A DNA stretch of 64,000 bases from Microlunatus phosphovorus NM-1 (GCF_000270245.1 NC_015635.1:124001-188000), one strand, 5' to 3'; shown: positions 50,406-60,243, counted from the stretch's first letter. Program-made: numbers and translations. The notes: generated by a model not told the origin, from the letters alone.

Positions 50406-51901
50406 GCGGCGGGCAGCGGTGCCGGGAGGCTGGCTTCGATCACCACCTCGGTTGTGGATGCCGGGATCGCGCTGGGAATGACCACCGTGTCGTGCAGGGC
50501 GGCGAGCAGTCCGCGGTTGTCCAGGGCTGGCGGTCGCAATGCGTACGCGACCTCGCGCAGATGACGGGTCGCCGTAGCCAACTCTTGCGCCAGCCGGTGG
50601 GCGACTTCGACGGCTCGTCCGTCGCCGTCGGCGTCGTACTGCTCCAGCGCGGCTACCGAGAGCGCGAGCCCACTGAAGGTCGGGGCCAGATCGTCGTGCA
50701 GGAACCTTCGTAGGCGTTTGCGCTCCTCTTCGCGGGCCAGCACCACGCGGGCCCGAGCCTCGATGAGCTCGCTCACTGCGCGAGCGCCATCCAGTGCTGG
50801 GCCCGCGTATGCGCACACCCGTGCAATCACCGCCCGATCGGCGGAGGTCAAGGTCTGCTCCCCGCGGCGCGGGGACACGGTGACCACCGCCAGACGTTCG
50901 CCCCGGTAGGCGACGGGGAATTCCTTGGCTTGGCCGCTCGGCTTCCCGGTCCCGACGGTGCCCCCGGCGACGGATCGGACGGCGACGTGCTCCGCGCCTA
51001 GGGCCTGGGCCAGAGTCGCGACGATCGTCTCAGGCACCTCGCGGACATCGTGATGGGCGGCCAGCAGTGCGTCCAGGTCATCAAGCGTGCCCAGCGGATC
51101 TTGCCGGTGCCCATAGACGAGTCGGCTGGCGAGCCAGCCAACCCCACGCCAGTTCGGCAGCGCGACCACGGCGGCCACCAGCGCGGCCAGCCACAGCTGT
51201 CTGGCCGCCAGGTGGCTGGTCACCAAGACCGCCAGCGCGGTCACCAGGGCCGTACCACCGACGGTGAGCAGTGCGACCAGAGCCCGGTCCACATCGGCGG
51301 CCCCCGGCACAAGTACGGCCAGGCTGAAGCCGATCCCGGGAAGCATCAGGAACAAGATGGCCAGCCCGGCGGAGAGCTCATCGCTCACGACCCCGCCAGC
51401 GGTCAAGACCATCACGACCAGGAAGGCCAGCACCATCCCGAGCACGGCGGCGAGTACCCAGCGCACCTGTTGCCGCTCCCGGGTCGAGGCTCGTCGGCGA
51501 TAGCGGATGACCTGCGCGGCCACCAGCAGGCACGTGGTCACGGGAAAATGCCAGGTCCACCAGGGCTGGCCCTCCAGCCGTAGGCCGCTGACCAGGTTCG
51601 CGCCCTGGATCGCAATCTCGACGCCCGCTACGACAGCGGCCCACCGCGGGACGGGACGCCCGGTCGGAAACACCGCGAGCAGGGCGGCCATCGCGCTGTT
51701 CACGAAGACCGCCGCTACCCGGGCGACCAGGATCTCACCGGACCCCTCCCCGTCCAGTGCCACCAAGGCACCCGCAGCAAGAAGCACCACGACCGGAATC
51801 CAGACCGGACCGATCCGCCCGCGCAGACCAGACCAGACGATGGCAATGGCCAAGCCCCAGGACACAATCTGGTTGAGGACCTCCGCAACGCCGATCAGCA
51901 C
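50405..51901 (-). pseudogene. 5' part of NarL-type sensor histidine kinase, split gene
   Basis: 499 codons from 51901. Up to eight membrane segments occupy the first 260 residues, then a GAF-like region (LAQALGAEHVAVRSVAGGTV), then HisKA_3 with EEERKRLRRFLHDDLAPTFS holding the phospho-His, and REVAYALRPPALDNRGLLAA. It ends at ASLPAPLPAA, just before the ATPase domain, which lies at 31897-32181. Alone it could dimerise but cannot phosphorylate. A short membrane protein gene is upstream. Confidence 0.9.
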
Positions 51902-51928
51902 GCGATCATCTTGCCTGGGTTGCCTGCA

Positions 51929-52603
51929 TCAGGCCCGCCGCGAACGGCGTAGCGCCCAGATCCCGACCGCCAACAGGTACGGGATCACCAAGATGATGCC
52001 GACAGAGAAACCGATGAAATAGGTACCCAGGCTCAGCGACGCGAGCACCAGGTTGACGATGGTGATCCAGCGTGGAAAGGCTCGACTCAGAGCGGCGATG
52101 ATCTGCCAGGCCGCGAAGGCCGTGGCGGCGAGACCACTGAAGGTTTGCGGGAAGGCGTAGAGGCCCTGGATCACGGCCGACTGGGCTTCGGGGGTCGCTC
52201 CTGATCCAGGGATGTATTCGGTCAGGAAGCTGCTCATCACCACGCCGGAGTACGCCGCTCCCGCGATCCCGATGAAGAAGGCCCCAGCGAGTGCGGTCAG
52301 GGCGCCGGCCAGTTCCGAGCCGGACCGCCGCACGAACACCGCGAGCGAGGACAGAGCGACGAGCCCAGCGGTGGCGTTGAACGCGAAAATCATCGCCAGA
52401 ATGGCGGCGGTGGGGAGTTGCGCGGAGAGTTGCTCGGCGGTCACGTATTCCTCGCCCAAGGACGGATCCATTGCATGCCGGATCTGGTTAGTCGCGAAGT
52501 ACATCCCGTAGGTCACGGCGTATGCAATGCCAGCGACGCCGGCCGTCCGTAGCACGCGGTCCCGCGTACCGGGAACGGTCGCGGCCTCTTCGATGCTGGT
52601 CAT
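51929..52603 (-). CDS. six-helix membrane protein upstream of the kinase
   Basis: 224 aa from the ATG at 52603, with GAGGAG 7 bases before it. Hydrophobic stretches include VLRTAGVAGIAYAVTYGMYF, AILAMIFAFNATAGLVALSS, ALTALAGAFFIGIAGAAYSG, IIAALSRAFPRWITIVNLVL and VGIILVIPYLLAVGIWALRR. It resembles DUF4386-like integral membrane proteins. It is 27 bases before the kinase start on the same strand, so it may be part of the same sensing operon. Confidence 0.72.
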   Translation of the reverse strand: MTSIEEAATVPGTRDRVLRTAGVAGIAYAVTYGMYFATNQIRHAMDPSLGEEYVTAEQLSAQLPTAAILAMIFAFNATAGLVALSSLAVFVRRSGSELAGALTALAGAFFIGIAGAAYSGVVMSSFLTEYIPGSGATPEAQSAVIQGLYAFPQTFSGLAATAFAAWQIIAALSRAFPRWITIVNLVLASLSLGTYFIGFSVGIILVIPYLLAVGIWALRRSRRA

Positions 52604-52741
52604 GACGACTCCTCTCAGTGGTAGTTGAAACGAGTTCAACGGAGAGGTTTCCCGGCCCGCCAGGGTCGGTCTTTCCCGGCAACTGCTCATGATCCGGGCG
52701 GCCTCGACTTCGGTCGTCGCGTCATCGCCACCCCGAGGGGC

Positions 52742-52762
52742 TTCTAGCATATGATGCTAGAA
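52742..52762. promoter_or_regulatory. palindromic operator before the toxin-antitoxin pair
   Basis: TTCTAGCAT and ATGCTAGAA are perfect inverted 9-bp arms with a 3-base spacer, 8 bases upstream of the antitoxin start. Autoregulation by the antitoxin is the likely use. Confidence 0.6.
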
Positions 52763-52769
52763 TTTTGTC

Positions 52770-53051
52770 ATGGGGACGATCACGATGACTGAGTTCAACC
52801 AGCGGGTGTCCGCGATAGCACGTCGCGTGATCGAACAGGGCGAGACCATCCGAGTGACGAACCGCGGACGGGTAGTGCTCCGGATCGTGCCGGAGCCGCC
52901 CTATGAAGACTCGCTCGCAGGTCTGGTCGACAGCGGCCAGGCTGTGGCCCCGAGCGGGCCGCACCGTAAGCGTGCGGGCCGTGCTCCGGTGCGTCTCTCG
53001 CGTGATCTCGACGCACTCCTCGATGAGACGCGAGCCGATGCCGAGCTCTGA
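52770..53051 (+). CDS. Phd/YefM-type antitoxin
   Basis: 93 aa. MGTITMTEFNQRVSAIARRV then GETIRVTNRGRVVLRIVPE is the classic Phd/VapB fold start (MxxITxxEFxxRxSxIxRRVxxGExxxVTxRGRxVxxxxP). The C-terminal SRDLDALLDETRADAEL wraps the toxin. It overlaps the toxin gene by 14 bases and has a palindromic operator upstream. Confidence 0.88.
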   Translation: MGTITMTEFNQRVSAIARRVIEQGETIRVTNRGRVVLRIVPEPPYEDSLAGLVDSGQAVAPSGPHRKRAGRAPVRLSRDLDALLDETRADAEL

Positions 53052-53457
53052 GCCAACGGAGCGCCGAATCTGGTATCTCGACTCTTCCGTTGCCCTGCGA
53101 GTCCTTCTGGCACACAGCGTTGAGGCGGCTGAGTGGTTCGATGAGCGCGCGTTCGCGGGCGATGCCTTTGCATCTTCACGGTTGCTGGAGCTCGAGCTGA
53201 CCCGCGTATTTCGGAGAGAATCACTCGACGTCGTAGAGGTCGCAGACTTCGTTGCCGAACTCACGCTCTTGACGGTGGACGATGCACTGGTCGCAGAAGC
53301 AGCAGCGATTGTGCCCCACCTGAGGTCGCTTGACGCCCTGCACCTGGCTGGTGCACAGCGAATCGGCGTGGACGCGGTCACCATCGTGACCCATGACCTG
53401 GGCATGGCAAAGACGGCCGAGAGCCTCGGATTCGCCGTACACGATCCCGTCGCCTAG
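53038..53457 (+). CDS. PIN-domain toxin (VapC type)
   Basis: 139 aa from the ATG at 53038 (longer upstream frame lies inside the antitoxin). Acidic PIN residues: RIWYLDSSVALRVLLAHSVE (Asp), SSRLLELELTRVF (Glu), LRSLDALHLAGAQRI (Asp), VTIVTHDLGMAKTAESLGF (Asp). An Mg2+-dependent RNase held inactive by the preceding antitoxin; RNA target unknown. Confidence 0.88.
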   Translation: MPSSEPTERRIWYLDSSVALRVLLAHSVEAAEWFDERAFAGDAFASSRLLELELTRVFRRESLDVVEVADFVAELTLLTVDDALVAEAAAIVPHLRSLDALHLAGAQRIGVDAVTIVTHDLGMAKTAESLGFAVHDPVA

Positions 53458-53488
53458 TCCGGAGCGGGCTGGCGCCGCCTCGAGCTGG

Positions 53489-54253
53489 TCACTGCGGCCG
53501 CGTCCGACGCTCCAACTGAACCGCCGCCGCGAGTTGGTAGCCGCGACCCCAGACGGTACGGATGACGTTCTGTGTCCTGCTGTCGTCGCCGAGCTTGCGG
53601 CGCAGGCTGTTGATGACGGTGGTGACCGACTCCGCCCGCAGCGGCTGTCCGGGCCAAGCGGCTTCGAAGAGCACCTGGTCGACCACCACCTGATCGCGAG
53701 TGTGCAGCAGACAGAGGAGCATCCGCAGTTCCGCTGCGGTCAGTTGGATCCCTCGACCTGATCGTCGTACGGAGCCACGACCCAGGTCGACCTCGATATC
53801 GGCGAAGCGGCAGACCTCGCTGCCGTACGCCTGGACGAGGCCGACCAGATCCGCGCCAGGCGACCGGCGACGCTTGACGCTGGCCGCTCGGGCGGCATGG
53901 CTGAGGGTGCTGATCACCTCCGAGCGGGCCCGGCCAAGCGAAGGGCGGCACGCCAGTTCGACCAGCACCTGGTTGATCAACCCACAGGTACGCAGCACCG
54001 ACCGCAGTCGATCGCCCGCCGAAGCTGACGACGCGGCCGAGGCCGACGACAACAAGTCCTCGAACGCCTGCTCGGTCAACTCCGGGTCGGCATCAGGGTT
54101 GAGGTCGGCCTCGATCAGTCGGCGCAGCATGACGGCGAAGACGGCCGCGTCGAGGTCCGAGTCATCGGTGTTGGTCTCTTCCGATGACTCGGACCTCATC
54201 GTCGTGGAGGACATCGCGTTCTGGATCTCGGTTGCCGACGATTCGCGATACAC
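53489..54253 (-). CDS. winged-helix (OmpR-C-type) transcriptional regulator
   Basis: 254 aa. Residues about 150-250 form a trans_reg_C wing: IEVDLGRGSVRRSGRGIQLT, AAELRMLLCLLHTRDQVVVD, ESVTTVINSLRRKLGDDSRT, VIRTVWGRGYQLAAAV. The N-terminal 150 residues are helical without a receiver domain. A stand-alone regulator or SARP relative; target unknown. A later start (MSSTTMRSE) is possible. Its start is next to the stop of the Gfo/Idh gene on the same strand. Confidence 0.8.
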   Translation of the reverse strand: MYRESSATEIQNAMSSTTMRSESSEETNTDDSDLDAAVFAVMLRRLIEADLNPDADPELTEQAFEDLLSSASAASSASAGDRLRSVLRTCGLINQVLVELACRPSLGRARSEVISTLSHAARAASVKRRRSPGADLVGLVQAYGSEVCRFADIEVDLGRGSVRRSGRGIQLTAAELRMLLCLLHTRDQVVVDQVLFEAAWPGQPLRAESVTTVINSLRRKLGDDSRTQNVIRTVWGRGYQLAAAVQLERRTRPQ

Positions 54254-54258
54254 GAGCC

Positions 54259-55458
54259 TCAGGCGGGGGCGTCGCCGAAGTCGTCGATGGTGAGCCGCTC
54301 GCCGCCCCGGCGTGCCGACTCGAGAGCGTAGATCCCCGGCAGCGTGTAGCGGGCCGCCTGCCAGGCGTTGACCGGCGGCAGCGTGCCGGTGTTCACCGCG
54401 GTGACGAAGTCGTCGCAGAGGAAGTGGTGGCTGCCCTCGTGCCCGTTGGGGGCACCGGCGAACTCTGCGGGCAGTCGGCTCGGGTCATGCACCGGGGCCA
54501 GGCCGGACAGGAACGCGTCCCGCAGCGTCGGTGAGACGTCGGCGAGCTTCGCCAACTCCTCCTCGGAGGCCTTGCGCGGCTCGATCTCCTCCGACACATC
54601 GGTCACACCCTCGCGGTCCTGCCGGTAGGCGGTGGTGGTCATCTCCTCGAAGGTGGCCTCGGTGCCGAACCAGCGGAACCGGGACTCGCGGATGAAGGAC
54701 GGGAAGCCGACCCGGCGGAACTCGTTGACCCGGAACGACCCGCCGCCGGCGACCTCGAACAGACCGGTCATGTTGGAGAAGTCGTTGTCGAACATCGAGA
54801 CCTCGCGGTCGAAGACCCCGTCGCCGCGGTCGTCGCTCACACCGATCGCCGACACGCTGGTGGCGTGGGTCTGCCAGGCGCCCAGGATGCCGCCGATGGA
54901 GTGGGTCGGGTAGAGCATGGGCGGGTAGGAGGCGGTGGCCTTCCAGTTTTCGCCGCCGGAGAACTTGTAGGCGTCGTAGAAGCCGAGGTCCATGTCGTGG
55001 ACGTAGTCGCCCTCGGCGTAGAAGATCCGGCCGAACTCGTTCTTGGCGAGCATGTCGCGGGCGTACACGACGGCCGGGTTGTAGTGGCTGGTCTCGCCCA
55101 TCAGGTAGGTCAGCCCGGTCCGGCGGACGGCGTCGATGATCCGTGAGATCTCCTCGGCGCTGATCGCCATCGGGACGGCGGAGTAGACATGCTTGCCGGC
55201 CTCCAGAGCCTTGACCACCAGCGGCCCGTGGCTCCACCGCTGGGTGAAGATCGCGACCGCGTCGACGTCGGAGCTGGCCAGCGCGTCGTCGAAGGAGGCG
55301 AAGGTGCCCGCCAGACCGTACTTCTCGACCAGTTCGGTGGCGCGCTCAGGAATCACGTCGGTGGCGTAGACCGCCGACACCCCGGGGTGCAGCTGGAACA
55401 GGTGGGCGAATGAGCCGGCGAACTGGCCGGCGCCGATCATGGCAATCGAGAAGGACAT
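54259..55458 (-). CDS. Gfo/Idh/MocA-family oxidoreductase
   Basis: 399 aa from the ATG at 55458. N-terminal Rossmann FSIAMIGAGQFAGSFAHLFQ, VSAVYATDVIPERATELVEK, KHVYSAVPMAISAEEI with the EKP-like segment changed to SAVP, and the catalytic-region ENWKATASYPPMLYPTHSIG with the His. The C-terminal domain is the longer form with HEGSHHFLCDDFVTAVNTGT. Family members use NAD(P) on sugars or inositols. Divergent from a LacI gene with a shared operator, so probably a sugar-catabolic enzyme under its control. Confidence 0.9.
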   Translation of the reverse strand: MSFSIAMIGAGQFAGSFAHLFQLHPGVSAVYATDVIPERATELVEKYGLAGTFASFDDALASSDVDAVAIFTQRWSHGPLVVKALEAGKHVYSAVPMAISAEEISRIIDAVRRTGLTYLMGETSHYNPAVVYARDMLAKNEFGRIFYAEGDYVHDMDLGFYDAYKFSGGENWKATASYPPMLYPTHSIGGILGAWQTHATSVSAIGVSDDRGDGVFDREVSMFDNDFSNMTGLFEVAGGGSFRVNEFRRVGFPSFIRESRFRWFGTEATFEEMTTTAYRQDREGVTDVSEEIEPRKASEEELAKLADVSPTLRDAFLSGLAPVHDPSRLPAEFAGAPNGHEGSHHFLCDDFVTAVNTGTLPPVNAWQAARYTLPGIYALESARRGGERLTIDDFGDAPA

Positions 55459-55525
55459 GACAAGGGCTCCCGAACGGGTGGTGAGATGGATTGGTGGGCG
55501 CCAGCGGTGTTGCGCCGATGCCATT

Positions 55526-55543
55526 AGGTTACGCGGGTAACCT
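55526..55543. promoter_or_regulatory. LacI-type operator
   Basis: AGGTTAC-GCGG-GTAACCT is a perfect inverted repeat with a 4-base centre, the size and symmetry of LacI/GalR operators. It lies between the divergent Gfo/Idh gene and the LacI gene, close to the oxidoreductase start. Confidence 0.7.
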
Positions 55544-55658
55544 GGGAGTCTGCAAGGCCTGAATCGCACGATTTGCCCAGTCGGAGCCGGGTGTGACAGG
55601 TATCACTCTTCGCGGGTAGATAGGGTGTTCTGACGGGCTGACGTAGGGGAGAGAGCGA

Positions 55659-56684
55659 GTGGCTGGACGGGCGGCGGGAAGTGGCGGTCGGGGCGCCGCC
55701 GTGACCCGGGCCGACGTCGCCCGCTATGCCGGGGTGAGCACGGCCGTGGTGAGCTATGTGGTCAACGGTGGACCGAAGTCGGTGTCGAAGGCGACGGAAG
55801 CACGCGTACGGCAGGCGATCGCCCGCCTCGGCTATCGGCCCAACCGGACGGCTCGGGCGCTCGCCCTGGGCACGACCAAGACCTTGGGCCTCGTGGTGCC
55901 GGACAGCACCAACCCCTTCTACGCGGAGTACGCGCTGGAGATCCAGCGGGCTGCGCACCGACGCGGGTACGCGGTCCTGATGACGAGCTCAGGCTTCGGC
56001 GCCGACGTCGAGCTGCGGTCGATGCTCGATCTGTGTGACCGGCAGATCGACGGGCTCATCGTCACCGCCGGCACCAGCCGCGGCCGGCTCAGCGAGTTGG
56101 CTCGGCAAGGCGTGCACATCCCGATCGTGTTGATCGACGCGGCGGCCGCGTTCCCCGGCTATTCGACCGTGGGTCCGGCGGCCGCTGCGGGCGCGGCCGC
56201 GGGGGTCGAGCATCTGCTGACCGTGCACCGGCGTCCCAGCGTCGCACTGGTGATCGGCGACACCGCGGATGCCACCACCGATGGCCGTGAGACCGGCTGG
56301 ATGCAGGCGCATGCGCTCGCCCAGCGGGCGCTGGGACCGGTCGAGCGCACGGCCTTCAGCCGCGAGGGTGGCTATGTCGCGGGCCTGGAACTGCTGCAAC
56401 GCGCCGATCGGCCGACTGCCGTCGTCACGAGTTCCGATCTGCAGGCCATCGGGCTGCTCCGGGCCGCGTACCAGCTGGGTCTCCGGGTGCCCATGGACGT
56501 GGCGCTCGTGAGCTTCGACGGGACCGAGGAGACCCGCTACTGCTGGCCGGCGCTGACCACCAGCCGGCAACCCATCGAGGAGATGGCCGAGGCGGCCGTC
56601 CAGACGGTGCTGGATCCGGCACAGCCACCGGTACACCAGACGTTCGCCATGGATCTCGTGATCCGCGACTCCTGCGGCTGCTGA
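55659..56684 (+). CDS. LacI-family transcriptional regulator
   Basis: 341 aa from a GTG at 55659, GGGGAGAGAG upstream. HTH: TRADVARYAGVSTAVVSYVV, then hinge KATEARVRQAIARLGYRPNR. Effector domain with LGLVVPDSTNPFYAEYALEI, GLIVTAGTSRGRLSELAR, RPTAVVTSSDLQAIGLLRAA, VALVSFDGTEETRYCWPALT and TSRQPIEEMAEAAV. Ends with a Cys-Gly-Cys. It probably represses the divergent oxidoreductase through the site at 55526 in the absence of a sugar ligand. Confidence 0.92.
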   Translation: MAGRAAGSGGRGAAVTRADVARYAGVSTAVVSYVVNGGPKSVSKATEARVRQAIARLGYRPNRTARALALGTTKTLGLVVPDSTNPFYAEYALEIQRAAHRRGYAVLMTSSGFGADVELRSMLDLCDRQIDGLIVTAGTSRGRLSELARQGVHIPIVLIDAAAAFPGYSTVGPAAAAGAAAGVEHLLTVHRRPSVALVIGDTADATTDGRETGWMQAHALAQRALGPVERTAFSREGGYVAGLELLQRADRPTAVVTSSDLQAIGLLRAAYQLGLRVPMDVALVSFDGTEETRYCWPALTTSRQPIEEMAEAAVQTVLDPAQPPVHQTFAMDLVIRDSCGC

Positions 56685-56737
56685 CCCTGGTCGGACCGTG
56701 GCATGAACGGGTGCCGCATTATGTGAGACTGACGCTT

Positions 56738-57673
56738 GTGTCTAGCTCCGAACTAACTCTTCTGATCTCCGGTGCGGGTGGCCCCGCCGGACGATCTCTC
56801 GGCCGTCAACTCGCTGCCCGAGCAGCCGCGGGACTGCGCGTCCGGGTCGTCGGTGTCGACCTCGGTCCGCTCGAGGCGGAGGGCTTCGACGAGGTCGTCG
56901 GTGTCGCACCGGCGGCTGATCTGGCCTACGGACCTGCGATGCGTGAGGTGGCCGCCCGATTCGGTCCGGACGTGATCATCCCGACCGTGCAGGACGAGCT
57001 GCCACAGGTCGGCGCTCTGTCCGGGATCTTGTCGCTGGCGGCAGCCGAGGGACGCGCCGACGGCAAGCCGGCCCGGGTCGTCACCGCTGGAGCGGTCGGC
57101 TCGGCGCTCGCCGCCGACAAGCTGCTGACGATGTGGACGCTCGCCGCGGCGGGGATCTCGGTCCCGATCCATGCCCCCGCCAACGCGTTCTGCTCGGCGA
57201 CCGAGGCGCTCGAGTGGGCGGGCGGACCGGTCGTGGTGAAACCGCGAGTGTCTCGCGGTGGCCGTGGCGTGGTGCTCGTGGAGCAACCCGACGACATCGA
57301 CTGGATCGGATACGGCGCCGAGCACATCGTCCAGGGTTTCGCCGGCGGTACCGAGTATGCGCCACAGACCTATCGGTCGGCCGAGACCGGGGAGGCTCGG
57401 TCGTATGTGCTGGAGAAGACCGTGCTCAAGGAAGGCCGGGTCGGCAATGCGGCCGACGCGATCCGGCTGCCCGACGGCTCGCAGCCGGAGATCGAGCAGC
57501 TGGCCATCGACACGGTGACCGCGCTCGGGCTGTCCGGTCCGGTCGACATGGATGTCCGCCTCGACGATGCCGGACAACCTCGGGTGCTGGAGGTGAACGG
57601 TCGCTTCGGCGCCCTCTCCGCGCTCGCTCCTGAACTGCTGGCCGGGGTCCTCGAGGACTATCGGCCCCGATGA
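56738..57673 (+). CDS. ATP-grasp protein (CarB-like)
   Basis: 311 aa from a GTG at 56738; a longer GTG start at 56711 is possible. An N-terminal Rossmann-like preATP part (LLISGAGGPAGRSLGRQL, RVVGVDLGPLEAEGFDEVVG), then ATP-grasp with ADKLLTMWTLAAAGISVPIH, GGPVVVKPRVSRGGRGVVLV and metal-binding DMDVRLDDAGQPRVLEVNGR. ATP-grasp ligases join carboxylates to amines. Coupled by ATGA to a GT2 synthase, so it may modify a polysaccharide or its precursor; unproven. Confidence 0.82.
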   Translation: MSSSELTLLISGAGGPAGRSLGRQLAARAAAGLRVRVVGVDLGPLEAEGFDEVVGVAPAADLAYGPAMREVAARFGPDVIIPTVQDELPQVGALSGILSLAAAEGRADGKPARVVTAGAVGSALAADKLLTMWTLAAAGISVPIHAPANAFCSATEALEWAGGPVVVKPRVSRGGRGVVLVEQPDDIDWIGYGAEHIVQGFAGGTEYAPQTYRSAETGEARSYVLEKTVLKEGRVGNAADAIRLPDGSQPEIEQLAIDTVTALGLSGPVDMDVRLDDAGQPRVLEVNGRFGALSALAPELLAGVLEDYRPR

Positions 57674-58974
57674 TCGCCGTGCTCGGTGGCCTGGCCACCG
57701 TCGTCGCGCTCACCGTACTGATCGGCGGGCTGATCCGGCTGGCCCTGGTGCCGTTCGCGCTGCTGTTCGAGTTCCGGCACCGCGGTCATCGTGCCGACGA
57801 CGCTCCCGTCACCGATGACACCATCTTCGAGGAGCCGCCGTTCGTCACGGTGGTCGTGCCGGCGTACAACGAGGGTGTCGTGATCGACAACTGCCTGCGC
57901 TCGATAGTGCGCAGCAGGTACGACCGATACGAGGTGATCGCCGTCGACGACGGGTCGAGCGACGACACCTTCGCGCGAATGGAGGCACTGGCCGCCGAGT
58001 TCCCGCAGATCACCGCGATCCGGCAGGAGAACGCCGGAAAGGGTGCTGCCCTCAACACCGGGATCGCCCGGGCGAACGGCTCGGTGGTCATGCTGGTCGA
58101 CGCCGACGGCCTGTTCGGCCCACACACGATCACTCGGATGCTCCGCGGCTTCTCCGACGAGGGCGTGGGCGCGGTCTGCGGCAATGACCGGCCGGTGAAC
58201 CTGGACCGGATCCAGACCCGCTTCCTGGCACTCATCTCGCACCTGGGCACCGGCTTGATGCGGCGGGCGATGAGCGAGTTGCACTGCCTGCCCATCGTCT
58301 CCGGCAATATCGGGGCCTTCCGAATGGACGTGCTGGAAGCGACCGGCCCACTGCGGGAGGACACGGTCGGTGAAGATTTGGAACTGACCTGGCGGGTCTA
58401 TGCCGTCGGCCGCCGGGTCGCGTTCGCCCCGCACGCGCTGCTGTACGCCGAGTCGCCCTCGACGCCACGCGCGCTGTGGAAGCAGCGGGTCCGCTGGGCT
58501 CGAGGACTGCTGCAGGTCACCAAGCTGCACTGGCGCATGGTGGGGAACCCCCGGTACGGGATGTTCGGGCCGTTTCTGCTCTACAACTCCTTCACCCAGA
58601 TCGTGGTGCCGTTCCTGCAGATCCTGGGTGCCCTGCTCATTGCCGGACTGATGCTGGCCGGTGACGTGTCGGCCGCTTCGCTGCCGGTGAACCTGTGGGG
58701 GCTGTGGCAGCTGCTGATCATGGTCGGACTTCCGCTGTCGATCGTGCTGCTGTTGATCGCGGTGCTGCTCGACCGCTCGCCGGCGGATCTGCGGCATGCC
58801 TGGACCCTGCCCGCCTGGCCGATCTATTCGAGCCTGATGACCTTCGTGATGATCAAGGCAGTCTGGCAGGAGGTCTCGGGCGCCGAGAACCGGTGGAACA
58901 AGCTGGATCGCACCGGGACCGTGTCGGTGGGCGGCCTGGTCAGCGGCGAGCAGGATCCGCCCGCCTCCTCCTGA
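57670..58974 (+). CDS. processive GT2 glycosyltransferase (PgaC/HasA-like)
   Basis: 434 aa. One membrane segment at the start (VVALTVLIGGLIRLALVPFA), GT-A core from residue 55: PFVTVVVPAYNEGVVIDNCL, YEVIAVDDGSSDDTF (DDG), MLVDADGLFGPHTI (DAD), LREDTVGEDLELTWRV (ED acceptor motif), KQRVRWARGLLQV (Q..RW). Then 3-4 membrane helices (IVVPFLQILGALLIAGLMLA). This layout matches synthases that polymerise and export poly-GlcNAc or hyaluronan. A PIG-L deacetylase and a TIM-barrel-like protein lie next door. Confidence 0.9.
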   Translation: MIAVLGGLATVVALTVLIGGLIRLALVPFALLFEFRHRGHRADDAPVTDDTIFEEPPFVTVVVPAYNEGVVIDNCLRSIVRSRYDRYEVIAVDDGSSDDTFARMEALAAEFPQITAIRQENAGKGAALNTGIARANGSVVMLVDADGLFGPHTITRMLRGFSDEGVGAVCGNDRPVNLDRIQTRFLALISHLGTGLMRRAMSELHCLPIVSGNIGAFRMDVLEATGPLREDTVGEDLELTWRVYAVGRRVAFAPHALLYAESPSTPRALWKQRVRWARGLLQVTKLHWRMVGNPRYGMFGPFLLYNSFTQIVVPFLQILGALLIAGLMLAGDVSAASLPVNLWGLWQLLIMVGLPLSIVLLLIAVLLDRSPADLRHAWTLPAWPIYSSLMTFVMIKAVWQEVSGAENRWNKLDRTGTVSVGGLVSGEQDPPASS

Positions 58975-59017
58975 CTCCCGACGACCGCGGAGTCAGGTCC
59001 TGGTATCGAGCAGAGGA

Positions 59018-60058
59018 CTACTCCCGTCCGTTCGACCCGCTCAGCGGCGTGGGCGGACCGACCGAGACAGCCGACCGGATGGTCTCCAGCGGCTCCACGT
59101 CGATGGCCTGGCTGAACCGCGACCAGTAGCGGGCGGTAGCGCGCACGATGTCCGGCTGCATGTAGTCGCGGTGGGACTGTGACGCGTACGCCGCCAGCAT
59201 CTCCAGCTTGCGGTCGACGAAACCGGTGATGTCGACGAACCTGTTCGGCTGATAGGCGACCGTGCACGACGGGCTCTGGAAACACCACAGGCCGGCCACC
59301 TGGCGAGCGGCGATCTGCACCGACTCGTTGACCGCCCGGTGATCTTGGTGCCGGTCGTGAGCGCTGTGGGTGTAGATCAGATCGGGCTGGACCTCCGTGA
59401 CGACCTTCTCGATCGCGGTGATCACGCCGTTCGCCGGGTCGAGGAGGGTGTCTTCGAAGTCGAGGTGGACCAGCTCTGCGCCGACGGTATCGGCAGCGCG
59501 ACGGGCCTCAGCCTGTCGTACGCTCGCCTGCCCGCCGACCGATCCGCCCGACAGCGTGAGGATCGCCAACTGATCGCCGGCGGCCTGGTGCGCCGCCAGA
59601 GTGCCGCCGACTCCGATCTCCACGTCGTCGGGATGAGCGCCGACGGCGAGCACCGACAGCCGGGTCCGGGAGCGCTTGGTGCGGCCGAGGGCGGCGAGTT
59701 CTCGGGCCCGCTCGGCGAGCGCGGCGGCGCGGATCGGTTTGACCAGGAAGTCGTCGGCGGCCCGGCGGAGCGCTTCCACCGCATAGGTGAGGTTGCCGTG
59801 GGCCGTCAGCACCAGCACCGGCACTCCGGGCTGGAGCTCGCGAACCTGCGGCAGGATCTCCAGCCCCGAGCGTCCCGGCATCTCGATGTCGGTGATCACG
59901 ATGTCGAAGGTCCCGGCCGCCAGTTCGTCCAGGGCATGCTGGGCGTCGTTGGCTATCTCGACGATCATGCCCCCGTGGTGACGCAGGGCTGCCTCGGCGA
60001 ACACTGCGGAGTCGGGGTCGTCCTCGATCACGAGTGCCCGGAACGGCACTTCTAGCAC
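59018..60058 (-). CDS. receiver-domain/PIG-L deacetylase fusion
   Basis: 346 aa from a GTG at 60058. Residues 7-118 are a full receiver: RALVIEDDPDSAVFAEAALR, FDIVITDIEMPGRSG with the phospho-Asp, VLVLTAHGN, DDFLVKPI. Residues 133-335 are a PIG-L/LmbE amidase: LSVLAVGAHPDDVEIGVGG (zinc AHPDD), TLSGGSVGG, DLIYTHSAHDRHQDHRAVNE (zinc His). PIG-L enzymes deacetylate GlcNAc-like sugars. Receiver control of such an enzyme is unusual. Convergent with the GT2 gene. Confidence 0.88.
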   Translation of the reverse strand: MLEVPFRALVIEDDPDSAVFAEAALRHHGGMIVEIANDAQHALDELAAGTFDIVITDIEMPGRSGLEILPQVRELQPGVPVLVLTAHGNLTYAVEALRRAADDFLVKPIRAAALAERARELAALGRTKRSRTRLSVLAVGAHPDDVEIGVGGTLAAHQAAGDQLAILTLSGGSVGGQASVRQAEARRAADTVGAELVHLDFEDTLLDPANGVITAIEKVVTEVQPDLIYTHSAHDRHQDHRAVNESVQIAARQVAGLWCFQSPSCTVAYQPNRFVDITGFVDRKLEMLAAYASQSHRDYMQPDIVRATARYWSRFSQAIDVEPLETIRSAVSVGPPTPLSGSNGRE

Positions 60059-60243
60059 CGCGCCACCTTTCTCTGGTTTGCAGTTCTATCGGGTGCCAAT
60101 TTAACCTGCCGGATAGCTGGCTTGCTGCGGGGTCGAGACGGCTGGACTGTTGGCGTGAGACACGGTGACTGACGCGACAGACGACGAGACGGCCGCGGCC
60201 AGCGACGATCTCTCGTTGACTTGCTGCTTTGGAGGAGAGGTCG

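Noticed and set aside
50406-50564. C-terminal tail of the cpaF 5' piece (residues after FGYGR)
   Set aside because: These codons are the antisense strand of the histidine kinase gene; the real continuation of cpaF is at 32181.
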